From JBNKDD01 sp050288085 (GTDB taxonomy: Bacteria; Chloroflexota; Anaerolineae; Aggregatilineales; UBA3940): a stretch of 15,363 bases of DNA. This document shows, piece after piece, positions 6,222-13,020 of this stretch. Under the pieces are notes generated by a model, which did no database searches, was not told the DNA's origin, and saw only the letters and a list, made by a program, of their open reading frames with translations. Positions within the stretch are counted from its first letter, which is position 1; the number at the start of each line of letters is the position of its first letter. The DNA is taken from contig JBNKDD010000126.1 in assembly GCA_050288085.1 (NCBI GenBank), positions 1-15,363 on the forward strand. The letters are read 5' to 3'. Position numbers and translations under genes: made by a program.

Positions 6222-7376
6222 ATGAGTAAACATCTCAAGGTGATATTGTGGTGCCTGATGACCGTCGGGTTCATCTTTGGGTATGCCGGGTTGATACTCC
6301 CAGGACAGACAGCGATCCTGGAAACCCCAAGACCGGGCGAGTTTCAATACCAGCGGCTGCATATATTTTTGTTTAATCTGGTGGCCGGGGGTACGGTGCT
6401 GCTCTATTTCACCGAAGGGAAACGTAGGTTGTCCTGGCGTGGCTGGACTTATCTGGTCGCTTCACTCGCTTTTAGCATCTCAGCATTCATGAACCGATAT
6501 CTTCCTGCGATTTTATTGGCGGCCCTCCTGGCAGCGATTATCGAGTCCGTCCGTGTAGAAAAATTTACCTTTTTTCCATCCGATTTCTTCAAGTTCTCAG
6601 TACCGGTTGCCAACAAGTTCTACCAGGCAGCCTTGCTGTGTCTATCTATTGGGCTGCTTATTTGTGCAGCCGTGATGCTTGATAACCAGTATCTTCACTT
6701 CTTAAACCTGCCCCTGCTGCTTCTGGATGACTTTTTTCTGGGGTTTTCTTTCCCGCTCTCGCTGGTCACTTTCGGGGTGATGTTCTCGCTAACAGACGAG
6801 AATTCGCGAGCCCCGGTGCAGCTCCTTCGAGAGGCTTCATTCTGGATTGTCACTGTAGGCGTTATTATCTTCTTCGTGTTTATTATCCTCGGCATAATGG
6901 CCGCCGAGGTGATCGCTGCCATTGTTTTGCTGCTGGATTCTATCCTGATCTTTTTCCTTTTCCGGGCCGATCTTGGGAGTCTTGATGAGCCAAAAGAATT
7001 CCTGCTATCAGGTATGATCTTTCTGATCCTGACCGGTGTGACCGGCCTCCTGCTGGTTCTCTGGGGCATCTTGACCCCCAATGATCCGAAAGGTCGAGAG
7101 CTTTTGTTGCAGACACATGCTTACTTATCCCTGTATGGCTGGAATCTTGCCGGGCTGACGGTGCTCATCCACTATCAGGAATTCCCACTGCATTTGAACG
7201 AATTGGAAGTTATCCTGCTGCACTGGGTCACCGTGGCCCTGCTGGCCCCATTGGGCAGCCTTTATCCGATCTTCGCTTTTGCCGCCATTCCTGCTTTCGC
7301 AGTGTTGACCGGGCTAGTCTTACTGAAACCTTCAAGCGGCCAAGAGTCTCAAACTCCCGCTGGTATGGCGGGGTGA
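6222..7376 (+). CDS. Polytopic membrane protein, possibly heme-copper oxidase subunit I-like
   Basis: A 384-residue protein of about ten to twelve hydrophobic helices, not assigned to a family with certainty. Two helices carry histidines in settings like oxidase subunit I: His47 in RLHIFLFNLVAGGTVLLYFTEG (compare the low-spin heme helix QAHTNTVMFAFLSGGMMGLWLY of the CcoN encoded downstream) and His299 in THAYLSLYGWNLAGL (compare PGHAHLSLLFFSASVVMGG). His317 and His334 are further candidates. The CuB histidine pair and the cross-linked Tyr are not visible, so if related it would be a heme-binding, non-catalytic or NnrS-like paralogue. It starts at ATG 6222 with AAGG at 6209-6212. It lies upstream of ccoN but is separated by 342 bases with its own promoter region, so operon membership is doubtful. 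The open frame is firm; the family is tentative. Confidence 0.7.
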   Translation: MSKHLKVILWCLMTVGFIFGYAGLILPGQTAILETPRPGEFQYQRLHIFLFNLVAGGTVLLYFTEGKRRLSWRGWTYLVASLAFSISAFMNRYLPAILLAALLAAIIESVRVEKFTFFPSDFFKFSVPVANKFYQAALLCLSIGLLICAAVMLDNQYLHFLNLPLLLLDDFFLGFSFPLSLVTFGVMFSLTDENSRAPVQLLREASFWIVTVGVIIFFVFIILGIMAAEVIAAIVLLLDSILIFFLFRADLGSLDEPKEFLLSGMIFLILTGVTGLLLVLWGILTPNDPKGRELLLQTHAYLSLYGWNLAGLTVLIHYQEFPLHLNELEVILLHWVTVALLAPLGSLYPIFAFAAIPAFAVLTGLVLLKPSSGQESQTPAGMAG

Positions 7377-7449
7377 CAGGCATTTCTCGTATCGCAACAG
7401 GCTCAATGAAACCCCACCCATTCGAGTTTAGACAATAGCCCCATAAGAA

Positions 7450-7478
7450 TTGACCATTATTGTGAACAATCGTACAAT
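7450..7478 (+). promoter_or_regulatory. Sigma70-type promoter of the cbb3-oxidase operon
   Basis: -35 TTGACC (7450-7455) and -10 TACAAT (7473-7478) are separated by exactly 17 bases, each box one base off consensus. The predicted start is near 7485. It is the best + strand promoter I can find before ccoN. Dyad symmetry lies in the spacer and over the -10, so a regulator bound there would compete with polymerase. Confidence 0.65.
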
Positions 7479-7480
7479 AA
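7457..7480. promoter_or_regulatory. Dyad operator in the cbb3 promoter, Rex-like candidate
   Basis: Perfect arms TTATTGT (7457-7463) and ACAATAA (7474-7480) are separated by 10 bases; within them ATTGT-GA-ACAAT (7459-7470) is also symmetric. Positions 7460-7477 read TTGTGAA-CAAT-CGTACAA. The known Rex operator is TTGTGAA-N4-TTCACAA, so the left half is perfect, the spacing is right and the right half matches in four of seven bases. Rex represses respiratory genes when NADH is low and NAD+ high. The symmetry is seen directly; assignment to Rex is inference. Confidence 0.5.
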
Positions 7481-7571
7481 ACTTGTCCTGCCATAGGGCC
7501 GAATCTTTTAGTTATTCATCATTACACCATCACCAACACAAAAGAATAGGTATTGTACCGATACGGTGTCA

Positions 7572-7586
7572 CTGAATCAGATTCAG
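7572..7586. repeat. 15-bp perfect dyad CTGAATC-A-GATTCAG
   Basis: Seven-base arms around a single A, in the predicted leader of the cbb3 operon, about 90 bases downstream of the expected start. Operator-like; the regulator is unknown. Confidence 0.5.
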
Positions 7587-7718
7587 ATCAGTTGAAGGTG
7601 ATTTGGGTGCAGAAGCCTGTAAGATGAAGCAGAGCTAACCAAATAGGGGGTGCCTAGAGATAAACAACAAGTCACAATTTAGCCCTTATTTTTCTTGACA
7701 GGATAGGGAGTTGAACAT

Positions 7719-9119
7719 ATGTCGAATAGGCAAAATAGTGCCAGTGCGAACTTTATGCTCTCCGCTGCCCTCTGGGTAGTGTTCGGGGTGTTAATGGGTT
7801 TGACACTGGCACTTCAATTTGTATTCCCCGACCTTTTTCGAGGTATACCCTGGCTTGTTTTTAGCCGCCTGCGGCAGGCACACACCAACACGGTGATGTT
7901 TGCGTTTCTCTCCGGCGGGATGATGGGCTTGTGGTTGTACATCGTTCCCCGGCTGACCGGTCGCCAGTTGTGGAGCGAGACCCTCGGCAACATCACCGTC
8001 ATACTCTGGAACATCGCTGTGGCAGTCGGCATTGTCGGGCTATTGGTAGCGCACACGCAGAGCCGAGAGTATGCCGAATTTATATGGGCGGTTGACATAG
8101 CCGTGATGATCGTCCTGATTCTCAACATGATTAACCTCTACATGACCATCGCCCACCGCACGGAGCCGAAGTTGTATGTATCGCTATGGTATATTAGCGG
8201 CACGTTGATCTGGATGCCGATGTTGTACTTTATCGGTAACGTGATGTGGAACCCGCCTACCGGGGCATTGACCGGCATTAATGACACCATCTTCAACTGG
8301 TTCTACGGCCATAACGTGCTGGGTCTGTGGTTCACCACGGGGCTGCTGCCGGTGATCTACTATGTTGTTCCAAAGGAAACCCATACCCCACTCTACAGTC
8401 ACTTTCTCTCCCTGATTGCCTTCTGGGGTATCATTTTCTTCTACACGGGAGTAGGTGCACATCACCTTGAGTGGGCTCCGATTCCCTACTGGCTGCAAAC
8501 TATTGCTATCGCCGAGAGCATTGGCATGATACTGCCGGTAGTCGCCTTCATGATGAATATCTACCTGACTATGCGAGGTAACTGGAATCGCTTCTTTTCC
8601 AGCATCCCGCTGCGTTTTATTGTCACCGGCTGGGCGGCCTATGTGCTTGTCTCCTACCAGGGCTCCCATCAGGCCCTGCGCGGCATCAATCTGCTGACCC
8701 ACTTTACCCAATATGTGCCGGGTCACGCCCATCTATCACTGCTGTTCTTTTCCGCTTCGGTGGTTATGGGAGGGACATACTATGTCCTGCCGCGTATCTT
8801 CAACTGTGAGATCAACAGCCATCGATTAGCTAATGTGCAGTACAGCCTGTATGTGTGGGGATTCATTTTCTTCTTTGGCGGATTCCTGCTGACCGGTTTA
8901 GTGCAGGGCACTAACTGGGTACACCAGGGGCTGCCGGTATGGAGTGTTTTGCCAGGGCTGCGACCCTACATGGCACTGAGAGCTGCGGGCGGGTCGCTGG
9001 TCGTGGTTAGTTTTATATTATACGCCCACAACATCCTCGCAACCGTCATCCGGCGTAAGCCGATCTCCCGCCCAACACCTCCAGTCCAGGCTGCGGCTTC
9101 ACCGGCAGCGAGCAAATAA
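7719..9119 (+). CDS. ccoN: cbb3-type cytochrome c oxidase catalytic subunit CcoN
   Basis: The 466-residue subunit I of a C-family heme-copper oxidase, which reduces O2 to water in the membrane. Visible ligands: His55 (QAHTNTVMFAF, low-spin heme b), His198 in NWFYGHNVLGLWF (CuB), the pair His248/His249 in TGVGAHHLEWAP (CuB), and His336/His338 in YVPGHAHLSLL (high-spin heme b3 and heme b). Tyr242, in FFYTG seven residues before the second CuB histidine, is on the helix where C-family oxidases carry the cross-linked Tyr, and the 44-residue spacing from His198 agrees with what I recall for CcoN. Presence of three CuB histidines and this Tyr argues against nitric oxide reductase NorB. About 12 helices; length normal. 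ATG 7719 follows AGGGAG at 7705-7710. First gene of the operon. Confidence 0.93.
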   Translation: MSNRQNSASANFMLSAALWVVFGVLMGLTLALQFVFPDLFRGIPWLVFSRLRQAHTNTVMFAFLSGGMMGLWLYIVPRLTGRQLWSETLGNITVILWNIAVAVGIVGLLVAHTQSREYAEFIWAVDIAVMIVLILNMINLYMTIAHRTEPKLYVSLWYISGTLIWMPMLYFIGNVMWNPPTGALTGINDTIFNWFYGHNVLGLWFTTGLLPVIYYVVPKETHTPLYSHFLSLIAFWGIIFFYTGVGAHHLEWAPIPYWLQTIAIAESIGMILPVVAFMMNIYLTMRGNWNRFFSSIPLRFIVTGWAAYVLVSYQGSHQALRGINLLTHFTQYVPGHAHLSLLFFSASVVMGGTYYVLPRIFNCEINSHRLANVQYSLYVWGFIFFFGGFLLTGLVQGTNWVHQGLPVWSVLPGLRPYMALRAAGGSLVVVSFILYAHNILATVIRRKPISRPTPPVQAAASPAASK

Positions 9120-9131
9120 GGAGACAAGATC

Positions 9132-11060
9132 ATGAAAATGACTTTCAGAGTAATCGTCATCGGCGGCGTGATTGTCTTCTTTGCCGTTGTAGCTGTAGCA
9201 GTGTTCGCACCCAGCCTGATCTGGCAGCCGGAGCAAACAACCGTAGCTCATCCCTATACGGCAGAACAGGAGCGAGGGCGAGAATTATTCTATGCAAATG
9301 GCTGTAACTACTGCCACACACAATATGTGCGCTATGAAGATACAGCCATGGGGCCCGTTTCTCAGGGTGGGGATTATGTCTTTGACAACCCCATGATCCT
9401 CGGATCCGAACGCACCGGCCCCGATCTTTCCTACATTGGGCACAAACGCAGCGAGAAGTGGGAGATCGATCACCTGCGCGATCCCCGTCAATTCTCGCCG
9501 ATGTCGATCATGCCCAGCTTTTCATTCTTGCCGGAGGAAGACCTCCAGGCAATTGTTACTTACCTGTTTGCTCTCGGTGATCGGGTCGCGCAGGAGAGAA
9601 TGATCCTCCCACCTGAAGCTTACGCGGGCATGACTGACCCGGTGCAGCCGCCAAGCCTGGTACCCGGTGATGGCAGCCAACCGCAAGGGTGGTCTACCTG
9701 GGAAGCCGCCAGTTTGCAGGAAGGCAAAGAAATTTATGTGAATTACTGCCTGACGTGTCACGGCTGTGCAGGCAATGGCCTCGGCAGCTATGCCGGGACA
9801 CTCTCCGTCACGCCAGCTAACTTCAAGCAGGAACCATTCCGCAGCATGCCGGAGGATCAATGGTTCTGGCATGTCTCTGAAGGGATTCCCGGCACCGTCA
9901 TGCCGCCCTGGAAATCCAGCCTTACAGATGAGGAACTCTGGAACGTGCTCCGCTACATCCGGTATACCTTCGCACGGCCAGCCATGCACGACCCGGACGA
10001 GGGGGATCCGCCTGCTGAATATGCAAACATGACCAATCCGGTCGATCTGACCGTTGAGGTACTGGACGAGGGCAAGGCTATCTTTATCCGCGAGTGTATG
10101 GTCTGCCATGGTGATGCCGGTCGCGGTCACGGCCCTTATGCGGAAGGGCTGCAACCCTCGCCACCAGACTTTGGTGATGGAAACTATGGCGACTATACAG
10201 ATGCTGACTATTTCTGGCGGATCAGTGAGGGGCTACCCTGGAGTGCAATGCCTGCCTGGAAGCTCCAATACACTGAGGAAGATCGCTGGAAGGTCGTTCA
10301 CTATATCCGAGTTATATTCACGCAAACCGAGGATCCACCCGCCGCCCCCAGCGGGCAAGACTTCGAGTTCCCGGATGTCTACCAGACACTAGAGATCCCT
10401 GATACTGCTTCGTATGAGCGAGGCAAGCTGACCTTCCTCCAAAACTGTGCTCACTGTCACGGGCTGGCAGGAGATGGTCAGGGCTGGGATGGTCAATATC
10501 TGAACCCACAGCCTGCCGACTTCCGCAATATGGCCGGAATGACAATGGGGCCAGAGACTATGGGCGAACACCTGGCAAAAGTGACCTTTGGCATTCAGGA
10601 TACAGCCATGCCCACCTGGGGTGAGTTCCTGCCGGAGGATCAGCGCTGGGATGTTGTGAAATACCTCATGGAGTCTTCCATGAAGGGTAAACCTGTTACC
10701 TCCAGCGTCTATGGAGACGGGAGCATCGCGGCGAACTTCATCACTCTGAGCAGTGATAACTGGACAGGGGAAGGACATACTATTTCAACCGACAACGGCG
10801 CTCAATTGTATGGCACCTATTGTGCTACCTGTCATGGCGACGACGGCCAGGGTAATGGTCCGGGAACCATTGACAATGCGAGCGCTGGCCCAGCAGCTTA
10901 TCCGAGTGACCTACCAGAGGCTTACATTTTCTGGCGGGTCTGGGATGGAGTCCCAGAGTCTACTATGCCGCCTTTCAACTGGCTCCTGTCTGAGAGTGAC
11001 ATCTGGGATATCACCGCCTATCTACAAGATATGACGAGCACACAGGGAAGTGGACAATGA
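9132..11060 (+). CDS. ccoO: Fused CcoO and tetraheme CcoP-like cytochrome c subunit (five heme c sites)
   Basis: A 642-residue electron-entry subunit. Residues 1-155 are a CcoO domain: one membrane helix (about 5-27), heme site CNYCH (58-62), LGSERTGPDLSYIG and axial Met127 in SIMPSF. Residues about 190-640 hold four cytochrome c domains with CxxCH at 206-210, 322-326, 439-443 and 564-568 and candidate Met ligands 257, 373, 493 and 612, each in an MP[PAT][WF] motif. The domains are 116-125 residues apart and share F-W-x-V/I-x-x-G-x-P-x-x-MP, so they look like tandem duplications (the third is most diverged). A normal CcoO is about 200 residues with one heme, and CcoP carries two, so this is a fusion and expansion. 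The heme domains should lie in the periplasm. AAGGAG (9118-9123) precedes the ATG. Domain 1 has CHGCAGNG, with Cys212 where Asp is usual. Confidence 0.93.
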   Translation: MKMTFRVIVIGGVIVFFAVVAVAVFAPSLIWQPEQTTVAHPYTAEQERGRELFYANGCNYCHTQYVRYEDTAMGPVSQGGDYVFDNPMILGSERTGPDLSYIGHKRSEKWEIDHLRDPRQFSPMSIMPSFSFLPEEDLQAIVTYLFALGDRVAQERMILPPEAYAGMTDPVQPPSLVPGDGSQPQGWSTWEAASLQEGKEIYVNYCLTCHGCAGNGLGSYAGTLSVTPANFKQEPFRSMPEDQWFWHVSEGIPGTVMPPWKSSLTDEELWNVLRYIRYTFARPAMHDPDEGDPPAEYANMTNPVDLTVEVLDEGKAIFIRECMVCHGDAGRGHGPYAEGLQPSPPDFGDGNYGDYTDADYFWRISEGLPWSAMPAWKLQYTEEDRWKVVHYIRVIFTQTEDPPAAPSGQDFEFPDVYQTLEIPDTASYERGKLTFLQNCAHCHGLAGDGQGWDGQYLNPQPADFRNMAGMTMGPETMGEHLAKVTFGIQDTAMPTWGEFLPEDQRWDVVKYLMESSMKGKPVTSSVYGDGSIAANFITLSSDNWTGEGHTISTDNGAQLYGTYCATCHGDDGQGNGPGTIDNASAGPAAYPSDLPEAYIFWRVWDGVPESTMPPFNWLLSESDIWDITAYLQDMTSTQGSGQ

Positions 11061-11239
11061 TGCCTTTAGGTATGTGGGTGGTCTTCGGCTGGATGGTCCT
11101 GATTGCCCTGATCGGGGTAGCTTTCCTGATATGGGGTTGGCAGCGAGGCCAGTTTGAAGATATCGAGGAGGCCAAGTACCGGATGCTTGAGGATAAAGAA
11201 CCGGAACCCTGGCCCGGTCGGGAAGGGAATCAGATATGA
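11057..11239 (+). CDS. ccoS: CcoS-like cbb3 oxidase assembly protein
   Basis: A 60-residue protein with one N-terminal membrane helix (about 6-28, VVFGWMVLIALIGVAFLIWGW) followed by RGQFEDIEEAKYRMLEDKE. CcoS family members have the same layout with a GQFDDLEGPAYRILFDD-type motif after the helix, so assignment is good despite divergence. CcoS is needed to insert heme b and CuB into the catalytic subunit, working with the CcoI copper ATPase. The ATG overlaps the stop of the preceding gene as ATGA; a second ATG follows directly at 11060. The short cytoplasmic C-terminus is acidic. It is unusually placed between the heme subunit and the CcoP-like anchor rather than after ccoI. Confidence 0.8.
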   Translation: MMPLGMWVVFGWMVLIALIGVAFLIWGWQRGQFEDIEEAKYRMLEDKEPEPWPGREGNQI

Positions 11240-11544
11240 CTCAAAATGTGATGGATCTTAGCTCACAGATCATATGGATGACAGCGGGTGCTCTGGTTTT
11301 ATTCCTGTTTGCGCTTGCAGTTGCTATACCTCACCATACCAGGACGCCACCGGGCAGCCAGGGACACCGCGAAAAAGACGATGAGACCGAACACGAGGAA
11401 ATTCACCCCGACGGCTACATTGATAGTTTTGCCGGTGAGATCGAGGAGGCAGGTGGTGGGCTTCCACTGGTGGTTCGGATTGCCCTGCCGGGTATTCTGT
11501 TATGGTGGTTGTTTTACCTGATCGTGAACTGGACACAGCGGTAA
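11236..11544 (+). CDS. Heme-free CcoP-like two-helix membrane anchor
   Basis: A 102-residue protein with membrane helices at about 12-31 and 76-98, joined by an acidic, His-containing loop. The loop end reads HPDGYIDSFAGEIEEAGGGLP just before helix 2. CcoP/FixP proteins have a DGIEExxNPLPxWW-type motif in that exact place, and some have two helices, so I read this as the membrane part of CcoP. It contains no cysteine and no CxxCH: the heme domains that normally follow helix 2 are absent, and probably replaced by those fused to CcoO. ATGA overlap with the ccoS-like stop. The open frame, helices and missing hemes are seen; CcoP homology is an inference from a short motif and context. Confidence 0.65.
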   Translation: MTQNVMDLSSQIIWMTAGALVLFLFALAVAIPHHTRTPPGSQGHREKDDETEHEEIHPDGYIDSFAGEIEEAGGGLPLVVRIALPGILLWWLFYLIVNWTQR

Positions 11545-11554
11545 GGAGGCCAGC

Positions 11555-11875
11555 ATGACATACGTATACCAGGTTAGTTTCGATATTCGCCCCGATCAAA
11601 TGAGCGAACTACAAATCGGCTCCTCATTGGAACGTGTCCTGGGGTATCTGCGCACCCTGCTCCCCAGTGAATCTGGTTTTGTATCAGCGCGGGCACTGTA
11701 CTCTCTGGATGTGCCTGATACCACTCACCTTGTGTTCGAGAGCACATGGGAGACCTGGGAGAATCTGGAGAACCACCGCCAATCAGAGCTGTCCGAGACA
11801 AAGGTTCTGGCCGAGTTTGAGCCGCATGTCTCAACGGATCATTTAGCTGTTCACATCTACGAAGAGGTTCCATAA
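11555..11875 (+). CDS. Small antibiotic-biosynthesis-monooxygenase (ABM)-like protein
   Basis: A 106-residue soluble protein with alternating strands and helices resembling a dimeric alpha/beta barrel (ABM superfamily): VYQVSFDIRPDQ, LGYLRTLLPSESGFVSARALYSLD, then HLVFESTWETWENLENHRQSEL. The phrase ESTWETWENLENHRQS matches the typical EVWEDEAALEAHLAS helix of ABM proteins. There are no cysteines and no signal peptide. Known relatives include heme-degrading and quinol-modifying enzymes and proteins without known function; the heme-binding residues of IsdG-type enzymes cannot be confirmed. It lies in the middle of the cbb3 maturation genes with a strong ribosome site (AAGGAGG, 11543-11549). A role in heme or oxidase biogenesis is speculation from context. 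Confidence 0.7.
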   Translation: MTYVYQVSFDIRPDQMSELQIGSSLERVLGYLRTLLPSESGFVSARALYSLDVPDTTHLVFESTWETWENLENHRQSELSETKVLAEFEPHVSTDHLAVHIYEEVP

Positions 11876-11877
11876 AA

Positions 11878-12297
11878 ATGACTCTCCGGCATAAGCGGAT
11901 GGCCCTATGGCCGATAGTAAGCGGGCTGCTGATCACCATGTTGATCCTGTGTTCATGCGACGGAACGACTTCATCTGCGCCCCTGGTGCAGGCTGAGGAT
12001 GGCCTCTCCGCTACATTGGAGATCATGCCCGATCCACCAGCCGCCATGCAGGATGCCACGCTGCTTTTAACGCTGCGTGATGCAGATGGCAATCTCGTGC
12101 CGGGTGCGAGTGTGATGTTCGATCTTACGATGCCTGCCATGGCAATGCCGGAGAATCAACCAAAGGCAACCGAGGAGAAAGACGGTATCTACCGGGCGGA
12201 TACCGTCTTCACGATGTCCGGGGAATGGCAGATCGACGCCAAAGTAACTACTGAGGGGACTCAGAAGGTCTTTACTTTTCAGATCAATATCAAATGA
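11878..12297 (+). CDS. FixH/YtkA-like lipoprotein of the cbb3 cluster
   Basis: A 139-residue exported protein. Residues 8-26 form a hydrophobic signal ending in LCSC, so the lipid-bearing residue is probably Cys27. The mature part has a YtkA/FixH-like beta-sandwich pattern: LSATLEIMPDPPAAMQDATLLLTLRDADGNLVPGASVMFDL, then MPAMAMPENQPKATEEKDGIYRA and SGEWQIDAKV. The Met-rich MPAMAMP stretch is usual in this group and may bind copper. In cbb3 operons FixH helps assembly at the periplasmic face; here it is a lipoprotein rather than membrane-anchored by a helix. It starts two bases after the preceding stop and lacks a strong ribosome site, suggesting coupling. A stand-alone copper-binding role is the alternative. 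Confidence 0.75.
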   Translation: MTLRHKRMALWPIVSGLLITMLILCSCDGTTSSAPLVQAEDGLSATLEIMPDPPAAMQDATLLLTLRDADGNLVPGASVMFDLTMPAMAMPENQPKATEEKDGIYRADTVFTMSGEWQIDAKVTTEGTQKVFTFQINIK

Positions 12298-12312
12298 GGG
12301 GTGGGGTTCAGT

Positions 12313-13020
12313 ATGGGGGCGTACCTCAGTACATTCGGCGCACTGCTGGTAAGTGGCTTGTTGGGCAGTATGGGACATTGCCTGGGCATGTGTGGCCCAC
12401 TGGTGATGATGGTTGGCGTGCAGTTAAAGCGCCACGAGAGAGCCATGCTGCCCTCTTTTCTTCTCTATCACATAGCACGGATAACGGTCTATGCTTTGCT
12501 AGGGGCAGTAATCGGTGGGATTGGCTCGCTCCTGGGGTTGGCTGGCGGTCTGAGCAAACTGGCCGGAATAGTCAGCCTGATACTGGGGATTGGTGTCATC
12601 CTGTTTGGCATGGGATATATGGGCTGGCTGCCATTGGGGCAATTGGAGGGAAGTGGCGTCTGGCTCAATCGCATGATGAGCAAGGCACTCAAGCGCGGTG
12701 GGCTTTGGGGCGTGCTCGGAATGGGTGCGCTAAATGGTTTGCTGCCCTGCGGATTGGTGTATAGCGCGCTGTTGGTCGCCGCTTCAACTGGTAAACCTCT
12801 GCCAAGCGCGGTGGGGATGATCATCTTTGGGCTTGGTACCATCCCGGCCCTGCTTGTTGCCGGAGTCGGAGCGGGAGCATTGAGCGTCCGTGTACGCCAG
12901 GTGATGAGCCGTGTAGCGGGTGCCATGATCATGATCATCGGCGTTCAGCTGGGGCTGCGTGGATTGGCTGCGCTGGGTGTGGTTTCACACCTTCAGGTAG
13001 GAGGGATAGTGATTTGGTAG
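12313..13020 (+). CDS. TauE/SafE (DsbD_2-like) membrane protein of the cbb3/copper cluster
   Basis: A 235-residue, six- to seven-helix membrane protein. Cysteines at 23 and 27 in SMGHCLGMCGPLV and Cys146 in NGLLPCGLVYSAL are the conserved features of the sulfite exporter TauE/SafE-type proteins regularly found beside ccoS/ccoI genes, related to the DsbD transmembrane region. They are thought to move reducing power or copper across the membrane during oxidase maturation; the exact substrate is unknown. I prefer ATG 12313 because a GGTGGGG site (12300-12306) is well spaced, although a GTG at 12301 is in frame (239 residues). The gene follows the FixH-like gene closely and overlaps the ATPase start by 7 bases. 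Confidence 0.85.
   Translation: MGAYLSTFGALLVSGLLGSMGHCLGMCGPLVMMVGVQLKRHERAMLPSFLLYHIARITVYALLGAVIGGIGSLLGLAGGLSKLAGIVSLILGIGVILFGMGYMGWLPLGQLEGSGVWLNRMMSKALKRGGLWGVLGMGALNGLLPCGLVYSALLVAASTGKPLPSAVGMIIFGLGTIPALLVAGVGAGALSVRVRQVMSRVAGAMIMIIGVQLGLRGLAALGVVSHLQVGGIVIW
12999..13004 (+). promoter_or_regulatory. Ribosome-binding site that decides the TTG start of ccoI
   Basis: AGGAGG lies inside the end of the TauE/SafE-like gene, nine bases before the TTG at 13014. With no upstream ATG or GTG in frame nearby, this site fixes the start and includes the N-terminal Cys-rich domain. Confidence 0.7.

Larger units (their letters stand above)
7377..7718. other. Regulatory intergenic region upstream of ccoN
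   Basis: These 342 bases hold no gene I can support. They contain a good + strand promoter (7450-7478) with an operator-like dyad in it, a second perfect 15-bp dyad (7572-7586), and about 235 bases of predicted leader before the ccoN ATG. Near the ATG, AAATAGGGGG (7641) and CCCTTATTTTT (7683) are partly complementary with a loop of about 30 bases, too loose to call an attenuator. Confidence 0.6.

Noticed and set aside
7641..7693. AAATAGGGGG...CCCTTATTTTT as an attenuator hairpin before ccoN
   Set aside because: The arms pair with a bulge and enclose a loop of over 30 bases; it also would end directly before the ribosome site of ccoN. Too weak to call.
7695..7700. TTGACA as a -35 box for ccoN
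   Set aside because: A -10 at normal spacing would fall on the ccoN start codon, so transcripts would begin inside the gene.
8184..8732. Long open frame on the - strand within ccoN (182 residues)
   Set aside because: It is antisense to a gene with clear catalytic motifs, has no recognisable domain and looks like a shadow frame.
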